Below are positions 6,761-14,538 of a stretch of 14,548 nt of DNA, one piece after another (within the stretch, counting starts at the first letter, position 1; each line of letters starts with the position of its first letter). A model generated the notes under the pieces. The model saw only the letters and a program-made list of their open reading frames with translations. It searched no databases and had not been told where the DNA came from. This stretch comes from CAXQRU01 sp964226685. GTDB taxonomy: Bacteria > Pseudomonadota > Gammaproteobacteria > Pseudomonadales > Cellvibrionaceae. A program made the position numbers and the translations under genes. The DNA lies in contig CAXQRU010000061.1 in the NCBI GenBank assembly GCA_964226685.1, positions 1-14,548 of the forward strand, given 5' to 3'.

Positions 6761-9259
6761 TTATTGAATGGGCACATCACCCCAAAGCTTTCTTATTGCC
6801 GCTTCAGCATCTCTCTTCAATTTAAGAGCGGGCCCATAACCTGGAACTACAGATAAGGCCGCATTAGCACTGGCGAGAGCACAGCTATTATTCGCAGTTC
6901 TCAAACAAGCTCTACCATCGTTAACATTTTTACTCGCAATCGCTAAAATCCTCTCACGCTCAGCCTTCGTAAGCTCAGCCTTCTGCTTAAGCGCGGCCGC
7001 TTCATTGGTGTAACTATAAGACATCGCTTTTTGGGCCGACTCTATCGCACAATCATATTTTTGCTTGGAAAAACACTGCTTTGCTTGGTTAAAATACTTA
7101 CTGTAGGAGCTGGCAATAGCCGCTAAACTTTTGTTAGCATCATCAAGAATTTTTTTTGCATCAGCGTTACCTTCATCCAGCCGCAAAGCCTCACTAGCCG
7201 AATTTTTGGCGCATTGATATTTTTTAGCCGTCAAGCATTCTTGCGCGGATTGGATTAGTGCTGTCAAGGTTTGCGCTTGAGCTGCCTCTTCAATAGCGAC
7301 TTCAGCCTTCTGAATTTCGGGGCCATCGGGTGACAAACTGCGAAGCAAATTAAGCTGCTCACGAGCACCAACGATATCGCCATCGGCCAAACTTTGATTG
7401 ACATTTTGAGCCAGTGCCGCGACTTTTTTCTCAAATAGCTTAGTTTGGGCAGACCCCAGCAAAGACATGGCCTCAGCATGTTCTGGCGACAACTGCGTCA
7501 CTACCTTGGCCTTATCAATAGCACACTGATAATCCCCGTCACTAAAACATTGCTGGGCACCGGCAAAAGCCGCATTCACTTTCAAGGTCAATTCGCTGGG
7601 AACCATATATTGTTGGTAGCCAAACCACCCAGCAACTCCCAGCAAGAAGATACTGGCAACCTTGAAGACAGGGAATTTTTTCTTTTTGATCAAGCCATCA
7701 AAAAACTCATCCATCGAATGCAAACGATCTTCCCGCCTCAACTTCAACGCCGACTCAAGGGTCTTCCATTGACGCTTAGTGAGCTTAGATATCCGTTTGG
7801 GCTTAAGGTTTTCAATCAAGGCCTTATCGGCAGGCTTACGATCATAAGGGTGACGCCCAGTAAGCAATTCATAGGCAATCAAACCGGCCGCGTAGATGTC
7901 ATCCGCCGGGTGCGTTTCTTCCAGCACATCATCACTTAGCATTTCCAGTGTGGCGTAGGCTGGGGTAAGCGCACCCAGGGTACCCGCATCAAAATCGCCT
8001 TGAGCCATGGCCTGGCTGGCAATACGGGCCGTACCAAAATCCAAAATTTTAACGCCACCTTCCTCTGTGATGAACACATTGCCTGGCTTTAGATCACTGT
8101 GAATGATGTGCTTATGATGAGCATAGATCAAGGCTTTGGAAAATCCCTCAATGATCGAAAGCGCTTGCTCTTTATCTAAACCGGTTTCCTTGTAATCACG
8201 CAGCATCACATCGAGCGGCTTACCATCGAGCAACTCCATGGTCATGTAAATCACATCACCATCACGATCAAAATCGTGCACAGTCACGATATTAGGATGA
8301 GCTAAGGTATGGGAACGGCTAGCCTCACGCTGCAAAACCACGAACGCATCTGGGTGGTTTTTGAAATCCTCATTTAAAACCTTAACGGCCACATAGGGGT
8401 TTAAGTCGTTGGCCTCCACTTTACGTAAATCACGAGCACGATAGACCGTCCCCATTCCACCAGCACCCAAGATTTTCTCAAGTACAAAGCGGCTGTTGAG
8501 AACAATTTTATCATCTTCAAGGGCCTTATCCGCCGCGCGCTGAGCCTTAGCAAAACCTCGACTATCATCCTGATTGATAACAACTTTTCTAATTTTTGTC
8601 AGGGCTGGCGCATAATCTTGGGGACTTTTAATCTCACCGACATTTAACAGGCTTTCGGTTGGTTGAGTCTGCTCACCGCCATTCATCTTGTTTTTGGACA
8701 ACAGGGTTGGCTCAACGGCCTTTTTACCTGCTTTTGACTTATTTTCAGGCTTGCTGGTAGCTTTACTGTTACCAGCTAACCTTGCAGACAAGCTGGTGGG
8801 GTCACTATTGACCTTTTGTGCTGGCGGCAAGGTAGTTTTTTCTGGCCTGACAACTGTTTGATTCTCGGTTCTTTTAGCCGGCTTTAAAATCGTTTGATCA
8901 GCATTTTTTTTAGATTTTTCAGCAGGCTTTGACTGTTTATCCACCTCGACCTTACCTTTGGCCTTAACAAGGGTTGGATTAGCTGATTTGACAGAGGGTT
9001 CTTTTGAACCAACAATTTCTTGGGGCTTCTTAACGGACTTGATTTGGGTCTGATCTTGCGAATGCTTAACCGATTTTGGCTGAGTGATCAGTGTCTTATC
9101 TAACTCTTTATTAGAATCAGAGTCTTGAGAAACAGATGAAACATGAGTTACGTCAGAAGGTTCAAGCTCTTTTTTTAGGGAACGACGGCCACTGACTAAC
9201 GTTGCGTCAGTAGAAACTGTGTCAGTTTGTCCTCTTCCTGTGTCGTCGGTCTTACTCAT
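6761..9259 (-). CDS. Membrane Ser/Thr protein kinase with extracytoplasmic TPR-like repeats
   Basis: An 832-residue PknB-type kinase. Residues 1-250 are a Lys/Ser/Thr/Pro-rich, probably disordered tail with nine [DNE]-x-Thr motifs. The kinase domain (about 255-525) has the Gly loop GAGGMGTVY (265-273), ATP lysine K293, helix-C Glu E312, catalytic HSDLKPGN (D389, N394) and DFG (407-409). HSD in place of HRD makes it a non-RD kinase, usually not controlled by activation-loop phosphorylation. One membrane segment lies at about 531-550. Outside it are five TPR-like repeats (about 560-830), four carrying a C-x7-C pair: 571/579, 675/683, 729/737 and 785/793. These are the only cysteines in the protein. 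The family is comparable in layout to the T6SS kinase PpkA, but the sensor part differs. The start ATG has only a weak SD. It diverges from rpiA and precedes the exported paralogs. Confidence 0.9.
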   Translation of the reverse strand: MSKTDDTGRGQTDTVSTDATLVSGRRSLKKELEPSDVTHVSSVSQDSDSNKELDKTLITQPKSVKHSQDQTQIKSVKKPQEIVGSKEPSVKSANPTLVKAKGKVEVDKQSKPAEKSKKNADQTILKPAKRTENQTVVRPEKTTLPPAQKVNSDPTSLSARLAGNSKATSKPENKSKAGKKAVEPTLLSKNKMNGGEQTQPTESLLNVGEIKSPQDYAPALTKIRKVVINQDDSRGFAKAQRAADKALEDDKIVLNSRFVLEKILGAGGMGTVYRARDLRKVEANDLNPYVAVKVLNEDFKNHPDAFVVLQREASRSHTLAHPNIVTVHDFDRDGDVIYMTMELLDGKPLDVMLRDYKETGLDKEQALSIIEGFSKALIYAHHKHIIHSDLKPGNVFITEEGGVKILDFGTARIASQAMAQGDFDAGTLGALTPAYATLEMLSDDVLEETHPADDIYAAGLIAYELLTGRHPYDRKPADKALIENLKPKRISKLTKRQWKTLESALKLRREDRLHSMDEFFDGLIKKKKFPVFKVASIFLLGVAGWFGYQQYMVPSELTLKVNAAFAGAQQCFSDGDYQCAIDKAKVVTQLSPEHAEAMSLLGSAQTKLFEKKVAALAQNVNQSLADGDIVGAREQLNLLRSLSPDGPEIQKAEVAIEEAAQAQTLTALIQSAQECLTAKKYQCAKNSASEALRLDEGNADAKKILDDANKSLAAIASSYSKYFNQAKQCFSKQKYDCAIESAQKAMSYSYTNEAAALKQKAELTKAERERILAIASKNVNDGRACLRTANNSCALASANAALSVVPGYGPALKLKRDAEAAIRKLWGDVPIQ

Positions 9260-9457
9260 GGTCTTAATTTACCACTTGGGTAATTGGGGCCCTCTTATAA
9301 AGTCTTATAAAAATGGGCAATTATAGCTCAATGACTAAATGGGCGACGATTGTAACACATTTTTTGCTGTTGACATAGAAAAAGAGCACCATCCCGAATT
9401 GAGAACTGGTTTTACAATCGTGCTAAACTAGCCCAAATTCAGATTAGAGATGCAAAA
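9260..9457. promoter_or_regulatory. Divergent promoter region, kinase gene and rpiA
   Basis: This 198-bp gap separates the two start codons. For the kinase gene the minus strand has a perfect TATAAT at 9325-9320 with no clear -35. Next to it a direct repeat, TCTTATAAA at 9293-9301 and 9303-9311, has a 10-base period. For rpiA the plus strand has an extended -10-like TGCTAAACT at 9421-9429, with TTGAGA at 9399-9404 (19-base spacing). GAGA at 9447-9450 is the only SD-like string before ATG 9458. Confidence 0.35.
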
Positions 9458-10129
9458 ATGACCCAAGATGAACTGAAGCAGTCCGTAGCGCTTGCCGCTG
9501 CCGAGCACATCAAGCCCCACCTTGAAGACAAAATGATTATTGGTGTTGGCACTGGCTCAACCGCCAATTACTTTATTGACGAACTAGCCAAACTGAAGGG
9601 CTACTTCGACGGCGCTATAGCAAGCTCTGAAGCCACAGCGCAGCGCTTAAAAGGACACAATATACCCGTATACGACCTCAATGAGGTGGATGAGATCACA
9701 TTTTATATCGATGGCGCCGATGAAGCTGACCCCACGCTGTCACTCATTAAGGGCGGTGGCGGCGCATTAACGCGCGAGAAAATCGTGGCCGCCTGCTCAA
9801 AAACGTTTATCTGTATTGCAGACCAAAGTAAGAAAGTTGAATTCCTAGGACATTTTCCTCTACCCGTCGAAGTCATCCCAATGGCCAGATCCTACGTTGC
9901 TAGAGAACTGGTGAAGCTTGGTGGCGACCCCGTTTATCGCCAGGGATTTACCACAGATAACGGCAATATAATTTTGGATGTTCACGGCCTTAAAATCAGC
10001 CAACCTAAAGCTTTAGAGGAGACCATCAATCAGATCACTGGCGTCGTCACAAATGGTCTATTCGCCAATCGCGGAGCCGATATATTGTTACTCAGCAGTG
10101 AATCTGGCGTAGAAAAAATAGAAAGGTAA
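9458..10129 (+). CDS. rpiA: Ribose-5-phosphate isomerase A
   Basis: Interconverts ribose 5-phosphate and ribulose 5-phosphate in the non-oxidative pentose phosphate pathway; cytoplasmic. The 223 residues compare with 219 in E. coli. Visible family blocks are the phosphate-binding GVGTGSTANYFI (29-40), IASSEATAQRL (54-64), YIDGADEAD (83-91) and LIKGGGGALTREKI (96-109). D85, D88, K98 and E107 correspond to the E. coli active-site residues D81, D84, K94 and E103. It is the only plus-strand gene, divergent from the kinase and convergent with the YHS gene. In many gammaproteobacteria rpiA sits near ilvA; here its upstream neighbour is the kinase. Confidence 0.97.
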   Translation: MTQDELKQSVALAAAEHIKPHLEDKMIIGVGTGSTANYFIDELAKLKGYFDGAIASSEATAQRLKGHNIPVYDLNEVDEITFYIDGADEADPTLSLIKGGGGALTREKIVAACSKTFICIADQSKKVEFLGHFPLPVEVIPMARSYVARELVKLGGDPVYRQGFTTDNGNIILDVHGLKISQPKALEETINQITGVVTNGLFANRGADILLLSSESGVEKIER

Positions 10130-10138
10130 TTATTGGAA

Positions 10139-10173
10139 GTTGCTGCTAAGCTCAAGCACGAGTTAGCAGCAAC
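10139..10173. terminator. Long hairpin between convergent rpiA and YHS genes
   Basis: GTTGCTGCTAA (10139-10149) pairs perfectly with TTAGCAGCAAC (10163-10173). CTC (10151-10153) and GAG (10160-10162) extend the stem to 14 bp with a single bulged G and a six-base loop. It lies 10 bases after the rpiA stop and 7 bases after the YHS stop read from the other side, the position of a shared bidirectional terminator. Neither strand has a proper U-tract, so it may act as a 3'-end barrier or with Rho. Confidence 0.55.
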
Positions 10174-10179
10174 CAAGCT

Positions 10180-10647
10180 TTAGAAAAACCCAGGACTGGC
10201 CGCCGGTTTCGCCTCAAGCTCTGACCAGTTAGCATCCCCATCCTTGATAAAACCTGGAATATCTTTTTCCCAACGCTTTTGAACACCATCACTGTAGTTT
10301 AAAAACAAACGGCCTTCCACAATCTTCCAAGCGGTTGGATCCACTTTTACTTTTTTACCCTGAGCCGCTGCAAACGCACAGTGACCGTCGTAAGCTGGCG
10401 CATATTTTTCGGGACTAGCGAGAAATAACGCTTTATTTTCTTCTGAGGCAAATAACCACAAAGCGCCATTCCACTGGGCTGAAATATTTTTATCGCCTTT
10501 AACTGGTTTAGACTGCGTGAAATATGCCACTACATCATAACCATCTATTGAGTGATTTTTCTTATTGACAAATTGCGGGCCAGCAAACGCCATACTAGCA
10601 AGCAACCATGCACACAACCCAAAACCCGAAGCAAAAAACTGTCTCAT
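10180..10647 (-). CDS. Exported YHS-domain protein
   Basis: A 155-residue protein. A signal peptide with a likely AFA cleavage site ends at about residue 22, so the mature protein is periplasmic. The remainder matches the small exported YHS-domain family: IDGYDVVAYFTQSKPVKG (34-51), the WNGALWLFASEENKALFLA block (59-77), P79, YAPAYDGHCAFA and a Lys-rich KKVKVDP. YHS domains occur in metal-handling proteins and copper ATPases, but the function of the free-standing exported form is not established, and a metal role here is inference. ATG 10647 has AGGG eight bases upstream. It starts 59 bases after the photolyase stop, so readthrough from phrB is possible; an AT-rich gap could also carry its own promoter. 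Confidence 0.85.
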   Translation of the reverse strand: MRQFFASGFGLCAWLLASMAFAGPQFVNKKNHSIDGYDVVAYFTQSKPVKGDKNISAQWNGALWLFASEENKALFLASPEKYAPAYDGHCAFAAAQGKKVKVDPTAWKIVEGRLFLNYSDGVQKRWEKDIPGFIKDGDANWSELEAKPAASPGFF

Positions 10648-10706
10648 AAAGAAAACCCTAAGAAATAATCGTTATTCTTATGATAATTAGGCGAAGAAAA
10701 AGTTCC

Positions 10707-12098
10707 TTATTTTTTCATGGCTGCATCAAAGCGATCTTTCGCTCGCTCTCTTGCAAACTTATAGTCAACAATAGGCTTGGGGTAACTACAGGCTTCACAC
10801 TGGCTCACTGAGGGCTGATGAATATCTTTATCAGTCAGCCCCTTAAGCTCTGGCAAAAACTTTCGAATAAATTGACCTGATGCATCAAATTTTTGAGATT
10901 GATTATAAGGGTTAAAAATTCGGAAATACGGCACCGCATCAGCCCCCGTGGAGGCAGCCCACTGCCAACCACCATTATTTGAAGCGTAATCGCCATCCAC
11001 CAAGTGCTGCATAAAAAAGGCTTCGCCTTTGCGCCAGTCCACCATTAAGAGTTTTGTCAAAAATGAGGCCGTCACCATACGCAAACGATTATGCATCCAA
11101 CCAGTACTCACCAACTGCTTCATAGCGGCATCCACAATCGGGTACCCTGTTTGCCCCTGACACCAAGCCTTAAAAACGGAATCATCACTTTCCCATCGAA
11201 TCGCTCGATAAGTGGGTTTAAAATTTTCTGAACGAGACAAATGAGGGAAAGCGGCAATCAAATGACGATAAAACTCCCGCCAAATTAACTCCGTCGCCCA
11301 CGTCGTCTCTAAGGCATCCTCATGCTTTTGTCTCAGCGCATACAAACATTGGCGCACACTTAAAGCACCAATGGCCAAGTAAGGAGATAATATACTGGTA
11401 CCATTAATCGCCGGGTAATCCCTATGCTCTTGGTACGCAGCCGCTCTTTTAGCAACAAACGTATCTAGCCGCTTGTGAATGACTGAGGTTTCAACCGGCC
11501 ATAGATCCTCTCGAAATGATAAATCCCAGCCACTCAAAGTACTTGGCACTTCATCAGAATACACTGCCATGGACTTCTGTTTACGAGGGACAGGTAGCAC
11601 CTTCAAATCATTTTCAGTCAGTTGTTTTCGCCAAGCTCTCGAAAACGGCGTGAAGACTTTGTAGATATCATTTGACTGAGTCAACACCGAGCCAGGAGCC
11701 ATCACCACATCACCATGATAAGCATTGACAGCAATAGACTTTGACTGACAGAGCTCATTCACCGCTTGATCTCTTCGCTGTTCATTGAGAGGGTATTCGT
11801 GGTTATACCAGAGAGTAGCGGCATCATGCTCACTACACAAATCCACTAAAGCATTGGGAGCATCACAATAGCGATCCAAATGGAGCAGTTTAAATGGAAT
11901 ATTCAAACTCAAGAGTTCTTTCGCCACAACGGCCAAGCGCGACAACCACAACCCCACTTTGGCAGCCGCATCATCATGCTCACGCCATTGACCGGGAGTT
12001 ACAATCGCCACTACTAAAGTTGGGCCTGCCTGGCACGCATGATAAAGAGCCGGGTTATCAAGCGTGCGAAGATCATTTCGCAACCACACTACATTCAT
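10707..12098 (-). CDS. phrB: Deoxyribodipyrimidine photolyase
   Basis: Uses blue or near-UV light and reduced FAD to split cyclobutane pyrimidine dimers in DNA. The 463 residues compare with 472 for E. coli PhrB. The N-terminal antenna (Rossmann) domain starts VVWLRNDLRTLDNPAL. The C-terminal FAD domain has LIWREFYRHL, STGWMHNRLRM and the block ending NNGGWQWAASTGAD. The electron-transfer tryptophan triad is intact: W302, W355 and W378 match E. coli W306, W359 and W382. N337 and N374 match FAD-site N341 and N378. The constant offset of four speaks for a class I CPD photolyase rather than a cryptochrome. ATG 12098 has AAGGA seven bases upstream. It follows ectC by 68 bp on the same strand; co-transcription is possible but a functional link is not implied. 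Confidence 0.96.
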   Translation of the reverse strand: MNVVWLRNDLRTLDNPALYHACQAGPTLVVAIVTPGQWREHDDAAAKVGLWLSRLAVVAKELLSLNIPFKLLHLDRYCDAPNALVDLCSEHDAATLWYNHEYPLNEQRRDQAVNELCQSKSIAVNAYHGDVVMAPGSVLTQSNDIYKVFTPFSRAWRKQLTENDLKVLPVPRKQKSMAVYSDEVPSTLSGWDLSFREDLWPVETSVIHKRLDTFVAKRAAAYQEHRDYPAINGTSILSPYLAIGALSVRQCLYALRQKHEDALETTWATELIWREFYRHLIAAFPHLSRSENFKPTYRAIRWESDDSVFKAWCQGQTGYPIVDAAMKQLVSTGWMHNRLRMVTASFLTKLLMVDWRKGEAFFMQHLVDGDYASNNGGWQWAASTGADAVPYFRIFNPYNQSQKFDASGQFIRKFLPELKGLTDKDIHQPSVSQCEACSYPKPIVDYKFARERAKDRFDAAMKK

Positions 12099-12149
12099 AC
12101 ACGTTTCCTTAGATTTAATAGCTCAGTATACGCATCAAAATGCAAGGTG

Positions 12150-12167
12150 ATCACATTAATGTGTGAT
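12150..12167 (-). other. Small inverted repeat at the end of ectC
   Basis: ATCACA (12150-12155) and TGTGAT (12162-12167) can pair around a six-base loop, overlapping the ectC stop codon. No U-tract follows on the minus strand. The arms are in the opposite order to a CRP site (TGTGA-N6-TCACA), so I do not call it one. It may be a weak 3'-end hairpin between ectC and phrB. Confidence 0.25.
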
Positions 12168-12565
12168 TAGATAGCCTCGGCCTCCAACTCATAGGCACCT
12201 TCAGCGTTGTGGACCTCTTTGCCATTCAAAGGCGGATTAAAGACGCAAGCCATAACCATTTCCTCAAAGGCACGCAGGACATGCTTGTCATGTTGATCCA
12301 AAATATAGAGAGTCCCCGGCTCTATCGGATATTTTTTACCATCAACCAAGGTTTCAACCTCACCCAAACCAGATACACAATAGACAGACTCAAGGTGATT
12401 TTGATAGTGCATTTGGAAATCAGCACCCTTATAGATGGTCGTTATGTGAAAAGAAAAACCCATATTATCATCCTTTAAAAGCATACGAGTGCTTTCCCAA
12501 TTACCATCGGGAGAGACGACCGTCCTTCCCGACTTCTGAGCTCCTAATAATGTTCTAACCTTCAT
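12167..12565 (-). CDS. ectC: L-ectoine synthase
   Basis: Cyclises N-gamma-acetyl-diaminobutyrate to ectoine, the last step of compatible-solute synthesis; a cytoplasmic cupin-fold enzyme. The 132 residues are typical. Family blocks are NWESTRMLLKDDNMGFSFH (22-40), NHLESVYCVSGLGEVET (56-72), EPGTLYILDQHDKHVLRA (82-99) and CVFNPPLNGKEVH (107-119). E59, Y87 and H95 correspond to the iron-binding Glu57, Tyr85 and His93 described for Paenibacillus lautus EctC. It starts 66 bp after ectB, with a GGA eight bases before the ATG. A terminator-like hairpin in the gap may lower its transcription relative to ectAB. No ectD hydroxylase gene follows, so this locus alone makes ectoine, not hydroxyectoine. 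Confidence 0.97.
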   Translation of the reverse strand: MKVRTLLGAQKSGRTVVSPDGNWESTRMLLKDDNMGFSFHITTIYKGADFQMHYQNHLESVYCVSGLGEVETLVDGKKYPIEPGTLYILDQHDKHVLRAFEEMVMACVFNPPLNGKEVHNAEGAYELEAEAI

Positions 12566-12576
12566 ATACGCATTCC

Positions 12577-12609
12577 AAAAAAGTGAAAGGCGCCAACCAA
12601 GTGGGCGCC
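12577..12609 (-). terminator. Terminator or attenuator-like hairpin between ectB and ectC
   Basis: On the minus strand, GGCGCC (12609-12604), a nine-base loop and GGCGCC (12594-12589) form a six-GC-pair stem, followed by TTTCAC and then TTTTTT (12582-12577). The layout is that of an intrinsic terminator with an interrupted U-tract. It is inside an operon, so partial termination or mRNA processing is more likely than a full stop. Confidence 0.45.
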
Positions 12610-12631
12610 CAAATCGAGATAATTGCCGCTA

Positions 12632-13924
12632 TTACGCTACATTAAAGTAAACGACCTTATCAGGCATCTGTTCCTCCGCACAAACTTCCTTAATAGCCGA
12701 CTCGACGATATCAATGCCTTTTTTCAAATTTGCATCGCTAATGATCAATGGGCACAATAGTTTCACCACATGATCATCCGCTCCACTTGTTTCAATAATC
12801 AAACCTTTCTTGAACGCCTTTTTAGTGATTTTGCCCGCCAAGTCGCCATTGATACAATTGATTCCCTGGAACATTCCCCGACCCTTGGTAGAAAATTTAC
12901 CTTCGCCGTACTGCTTAACAATGGCTTCGAGCCTTTGGGAAACATAAGCGGCCTTGCGTTTAATCTCCAAAGAAAACATTTCATCAGACCAATAGTGATC
13001 AATCGCCGATTTAGCCGTAACGAAAGCTAAATTATTGCCACGAAAGGTACCATTGTGCTCACCAGGCTTCCACTGATCCAACTCCGGCTTCATTAACACC
13101 AGCGCAAATGGCAAGCCATAACCACCCAACGATTTTGACAAAGTAATGATGTCAGGCTCGATACCAGCCTCTTCAAAACTAAAATAGTCACCAGTGCGAC
13201 CACATCCCGCTTGGATATCATCGACAATCAACAGAATGTTGTGTTTACGACACACAACCTGAAGGTTCTGCAGCCACTTGATACTCGCCGCATTAATTCC
13301 ACCTTCACCCTGAACCGTTTCCACAATGACGGCAGCGGGAGAATTAATGCCGCTGCTAGAGTCTGAAAGAACTTTGTCTAGGTATTCAGTGGTATCTATG
13401 TCACTCCCCAAATAACCGTCATAAGGCATTCTGTGTGTTCCGGATAAACTAACGCCCGCCGCATCACGATGATGGGAGTTACCCGTCGCCGCCAACGCTC
13501 CCAAGCTCACCCCGTGAAAGCCGTTGGTAAACGTCACGATATTTTGCTGACCAGTCACATTACGGGCAATCTTCATGGCAGCTTCAACCGCATTGGTACC
13601 AGTCGGCCCAGTAAACTGAACCATGTATTCCATATTGCGCGGCTTTAAAATTTTTTCATTAAAGGCCTCTAAGAACTCTCCCTTGGCCCTAGTATGCATG
13701 TCCAAACCATGAGTAATGCCATCTTGTTCGATATAACTTAATAGTGCTTGTTTAAAAATAGGATTGTTATGACCGTAGTTCAACGTACCCGCTCCCGCCA
13801 AGAAGTCTAAGTATTCGTTGCCATCATCATCCCACATGATTTCGGCTTTTGCTCGACCAAAGACTCGAGGAAAAGAACGAGCATAACTTTGTACTTCAGA
13901 TTCAATCTCTTCAAAAATTTTCAT
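12632..13924 (-). CDS. ectB: Diaminobutyrate-2-oxoglutarate transaminase
   Basis: Transfers an amino group from glutamate to L-aspartate 4-semialdehyde to give L-2,4-diaminobutyrate, the first committed step of ectoine synthesis. It is a cytoplasmic PLP enzyme of the class III (acetylornithine/GABA aminotransferase) type. The 430 residues have the expected length. Visible are FLAGAGTLNYGHNNP (41-55), the phosphate-contact QFTGPTGTNAVEAAMK (103-118), NGFHGVSLGAL (134-144), D235 in IVDDIQAGCGRTG, and the Schiff-base lysine K264 in ITLSKSLGGYGLP. ATG 13924 has GGAG seven bases upstream and lies inside the last 14 bases of ectA, so the two are translationally coupled. Confidence 0.97.
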   Translation of the reverse strand: MKIFEEIESEVQSYARSFPRVFGRAKAEIMWDDDGNEYLDFLAGAGTLNYGHNNPIFKQALLSYIEQDGITHGLDMHTRAKGEFLEAFNEKILKPRNMEYMVQFTGPTGTNAVEAAMKIARNVTGQQNIVTFTNGFHGVSLGALAATGNSHHRDAAGVSLSGTHRMPYDGYLGSDIDTTEYLDKVLSDSSSGINSPAAVIVETVQGEGGINAASIKWLQNLQVVCRKHNILLIVDDIQAGCGRTGDYFSFEEAGIEPDIITLSKSLGGYGLPFALVLMKPELDQWKPGEHNGTFRGNNLAFVTAKSAIDHYWSDEMFSLEIKRKAAYVSQRLEAIVKQYGEGKFSTKGRGMFQGINCINGDLAGKITKKAFKKGLIIETSGADDHVVKLLCPLIISDANLKKGIDIVESAIKEVCAEEQMPDKVVYFNVA

Positions 13925-14441
13925 TGTATTTCTCCGTTAAAATAGTTAATGGATCAAAAGGGCCAATCGATATCAGGGGCTCAGAATCATGCCGCCCTTC
14001 AAAGTGAACTTCACTATCCATCCAATCAGCCACACTCAATTTGCTCGACAGAGTGTTTGCCAATCGTTCAAACAAGGCCCGCGATGCTCGATTGTTTTCA
14101 GTGATAGTGGTGTGGATATGATCTATTTTCCGGCAATATGGCCGGGACAAAATATGCAACAGCATGCGCAACGCCAAACCCATTCCCCGAACACTTTCAG
14201 CCACGGCGACCTGCCAAATAAAGAGGGTATTGGTATTGGGAATGACGTAGCCCGAAACGAAACCGACCGGCTTACCGTCGAATATTGCAATGACTGAGGT
14301 ATCTGAAAAATGGCTGCATTGCAGCAGGTTGCAGTAGCTAGAGTTAGGGTCTAGCGGTGGACAAGCCTCTATTAGGCGATGTATTGAAAAGCCGTCTTCG
14401 AGCCTTGGCGCCCTCAGATCAATGGCTTTCAAAGTAGTCAA
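13911..14441 (-). CDS. ectA: L-2,4-diaminobutyrate N-gamma-acetyltransferase
   Basis: Acetylates diaminobutyrate with acetyl-CoA, the second step of ectoine synthesis; a cytoplasmic GNAT enzyme. The 176 residues show the EctA blocks RAPRLEDGFSIHRLI (10-24), CPPLDPNSSYCNLL, VGFVSGYVIPNTNTLFIWQVAV, the acetyl-CoA loop SVRGMGLALRML and TTITENNRASRALFERLA. The only start that keeps the whole domain is TTG at 14441, with a strong GGAGG four bases upstream; the ATG nearby is in another frame, and a second TTG stands three codons later. The stop overlaps ectB by 14 bases. It is the first gene of ectABC, transcribed from the promoter at 14511-14538. Confidence 0.96.
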   Translation of the reverse strand: MTTLKAIDLRAPRLEDGFSIHRLIEACPPLDPNSSYCNLLQCSHFSDTSVIAIFDGKPVGFVSGYVIPNTNTLFIWQVAVAESVRGMGLALRMLLHILSRPYCRKIDHIHTTITENNRASRALFERLANTLSSKLSVADWMDSEVHFEGRHDSEPLISIGPFDPLTILTEKYNENF

Positions 14442-14510
14442 AAAACCTCCAAATTTGATGCATTTTCAACAAAAACAGCATTTTTATAGCGAACGCTGCA
14501 AAGCATATGC

Positions 14511-14538
14511 ATTGTACACTAAATAATTTTTATGTCAA
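14511..14538 (-). promoter_or_regulatory. Sigma-70-type promoter of ectABC
   Basis: The minus strand has consensus TTGACA (14538-14533), a 16-base spacer and TACAAT (14516-14511). The leader to TTG 14441 would be about 60 bases and ends in GGAGG. A secondary TATAAA-like site lies at about 14482-14487. Ectoine operons are normally osmotically induced; the sequence shows no regulator gene, and the upstream neighbour lies outside the window. Confidence 0.65.

Noticed and set aside
9370..9375. Consensus TTGACA on the plus strand before rpiA
   Set aside because: At 16-18 bases downstream there is only CCCGAA-type sequence, not a -10 element, so it does not form a promoter with correct spacing.
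10664..10682. Fur-box-like AT-rich sequence upstream of the YHS gene
   Set aside because: It matches the 19-bp Fur consensus at about 12 positions, which is expected by chance in AT-rich DNA; there is no independent sign of iron control.
12150..12167. CRP-like half-sites TCACA and TGTGA
   Set aside because: They are in the reverse order to a CRP site and lie at the 3' end of ectC.
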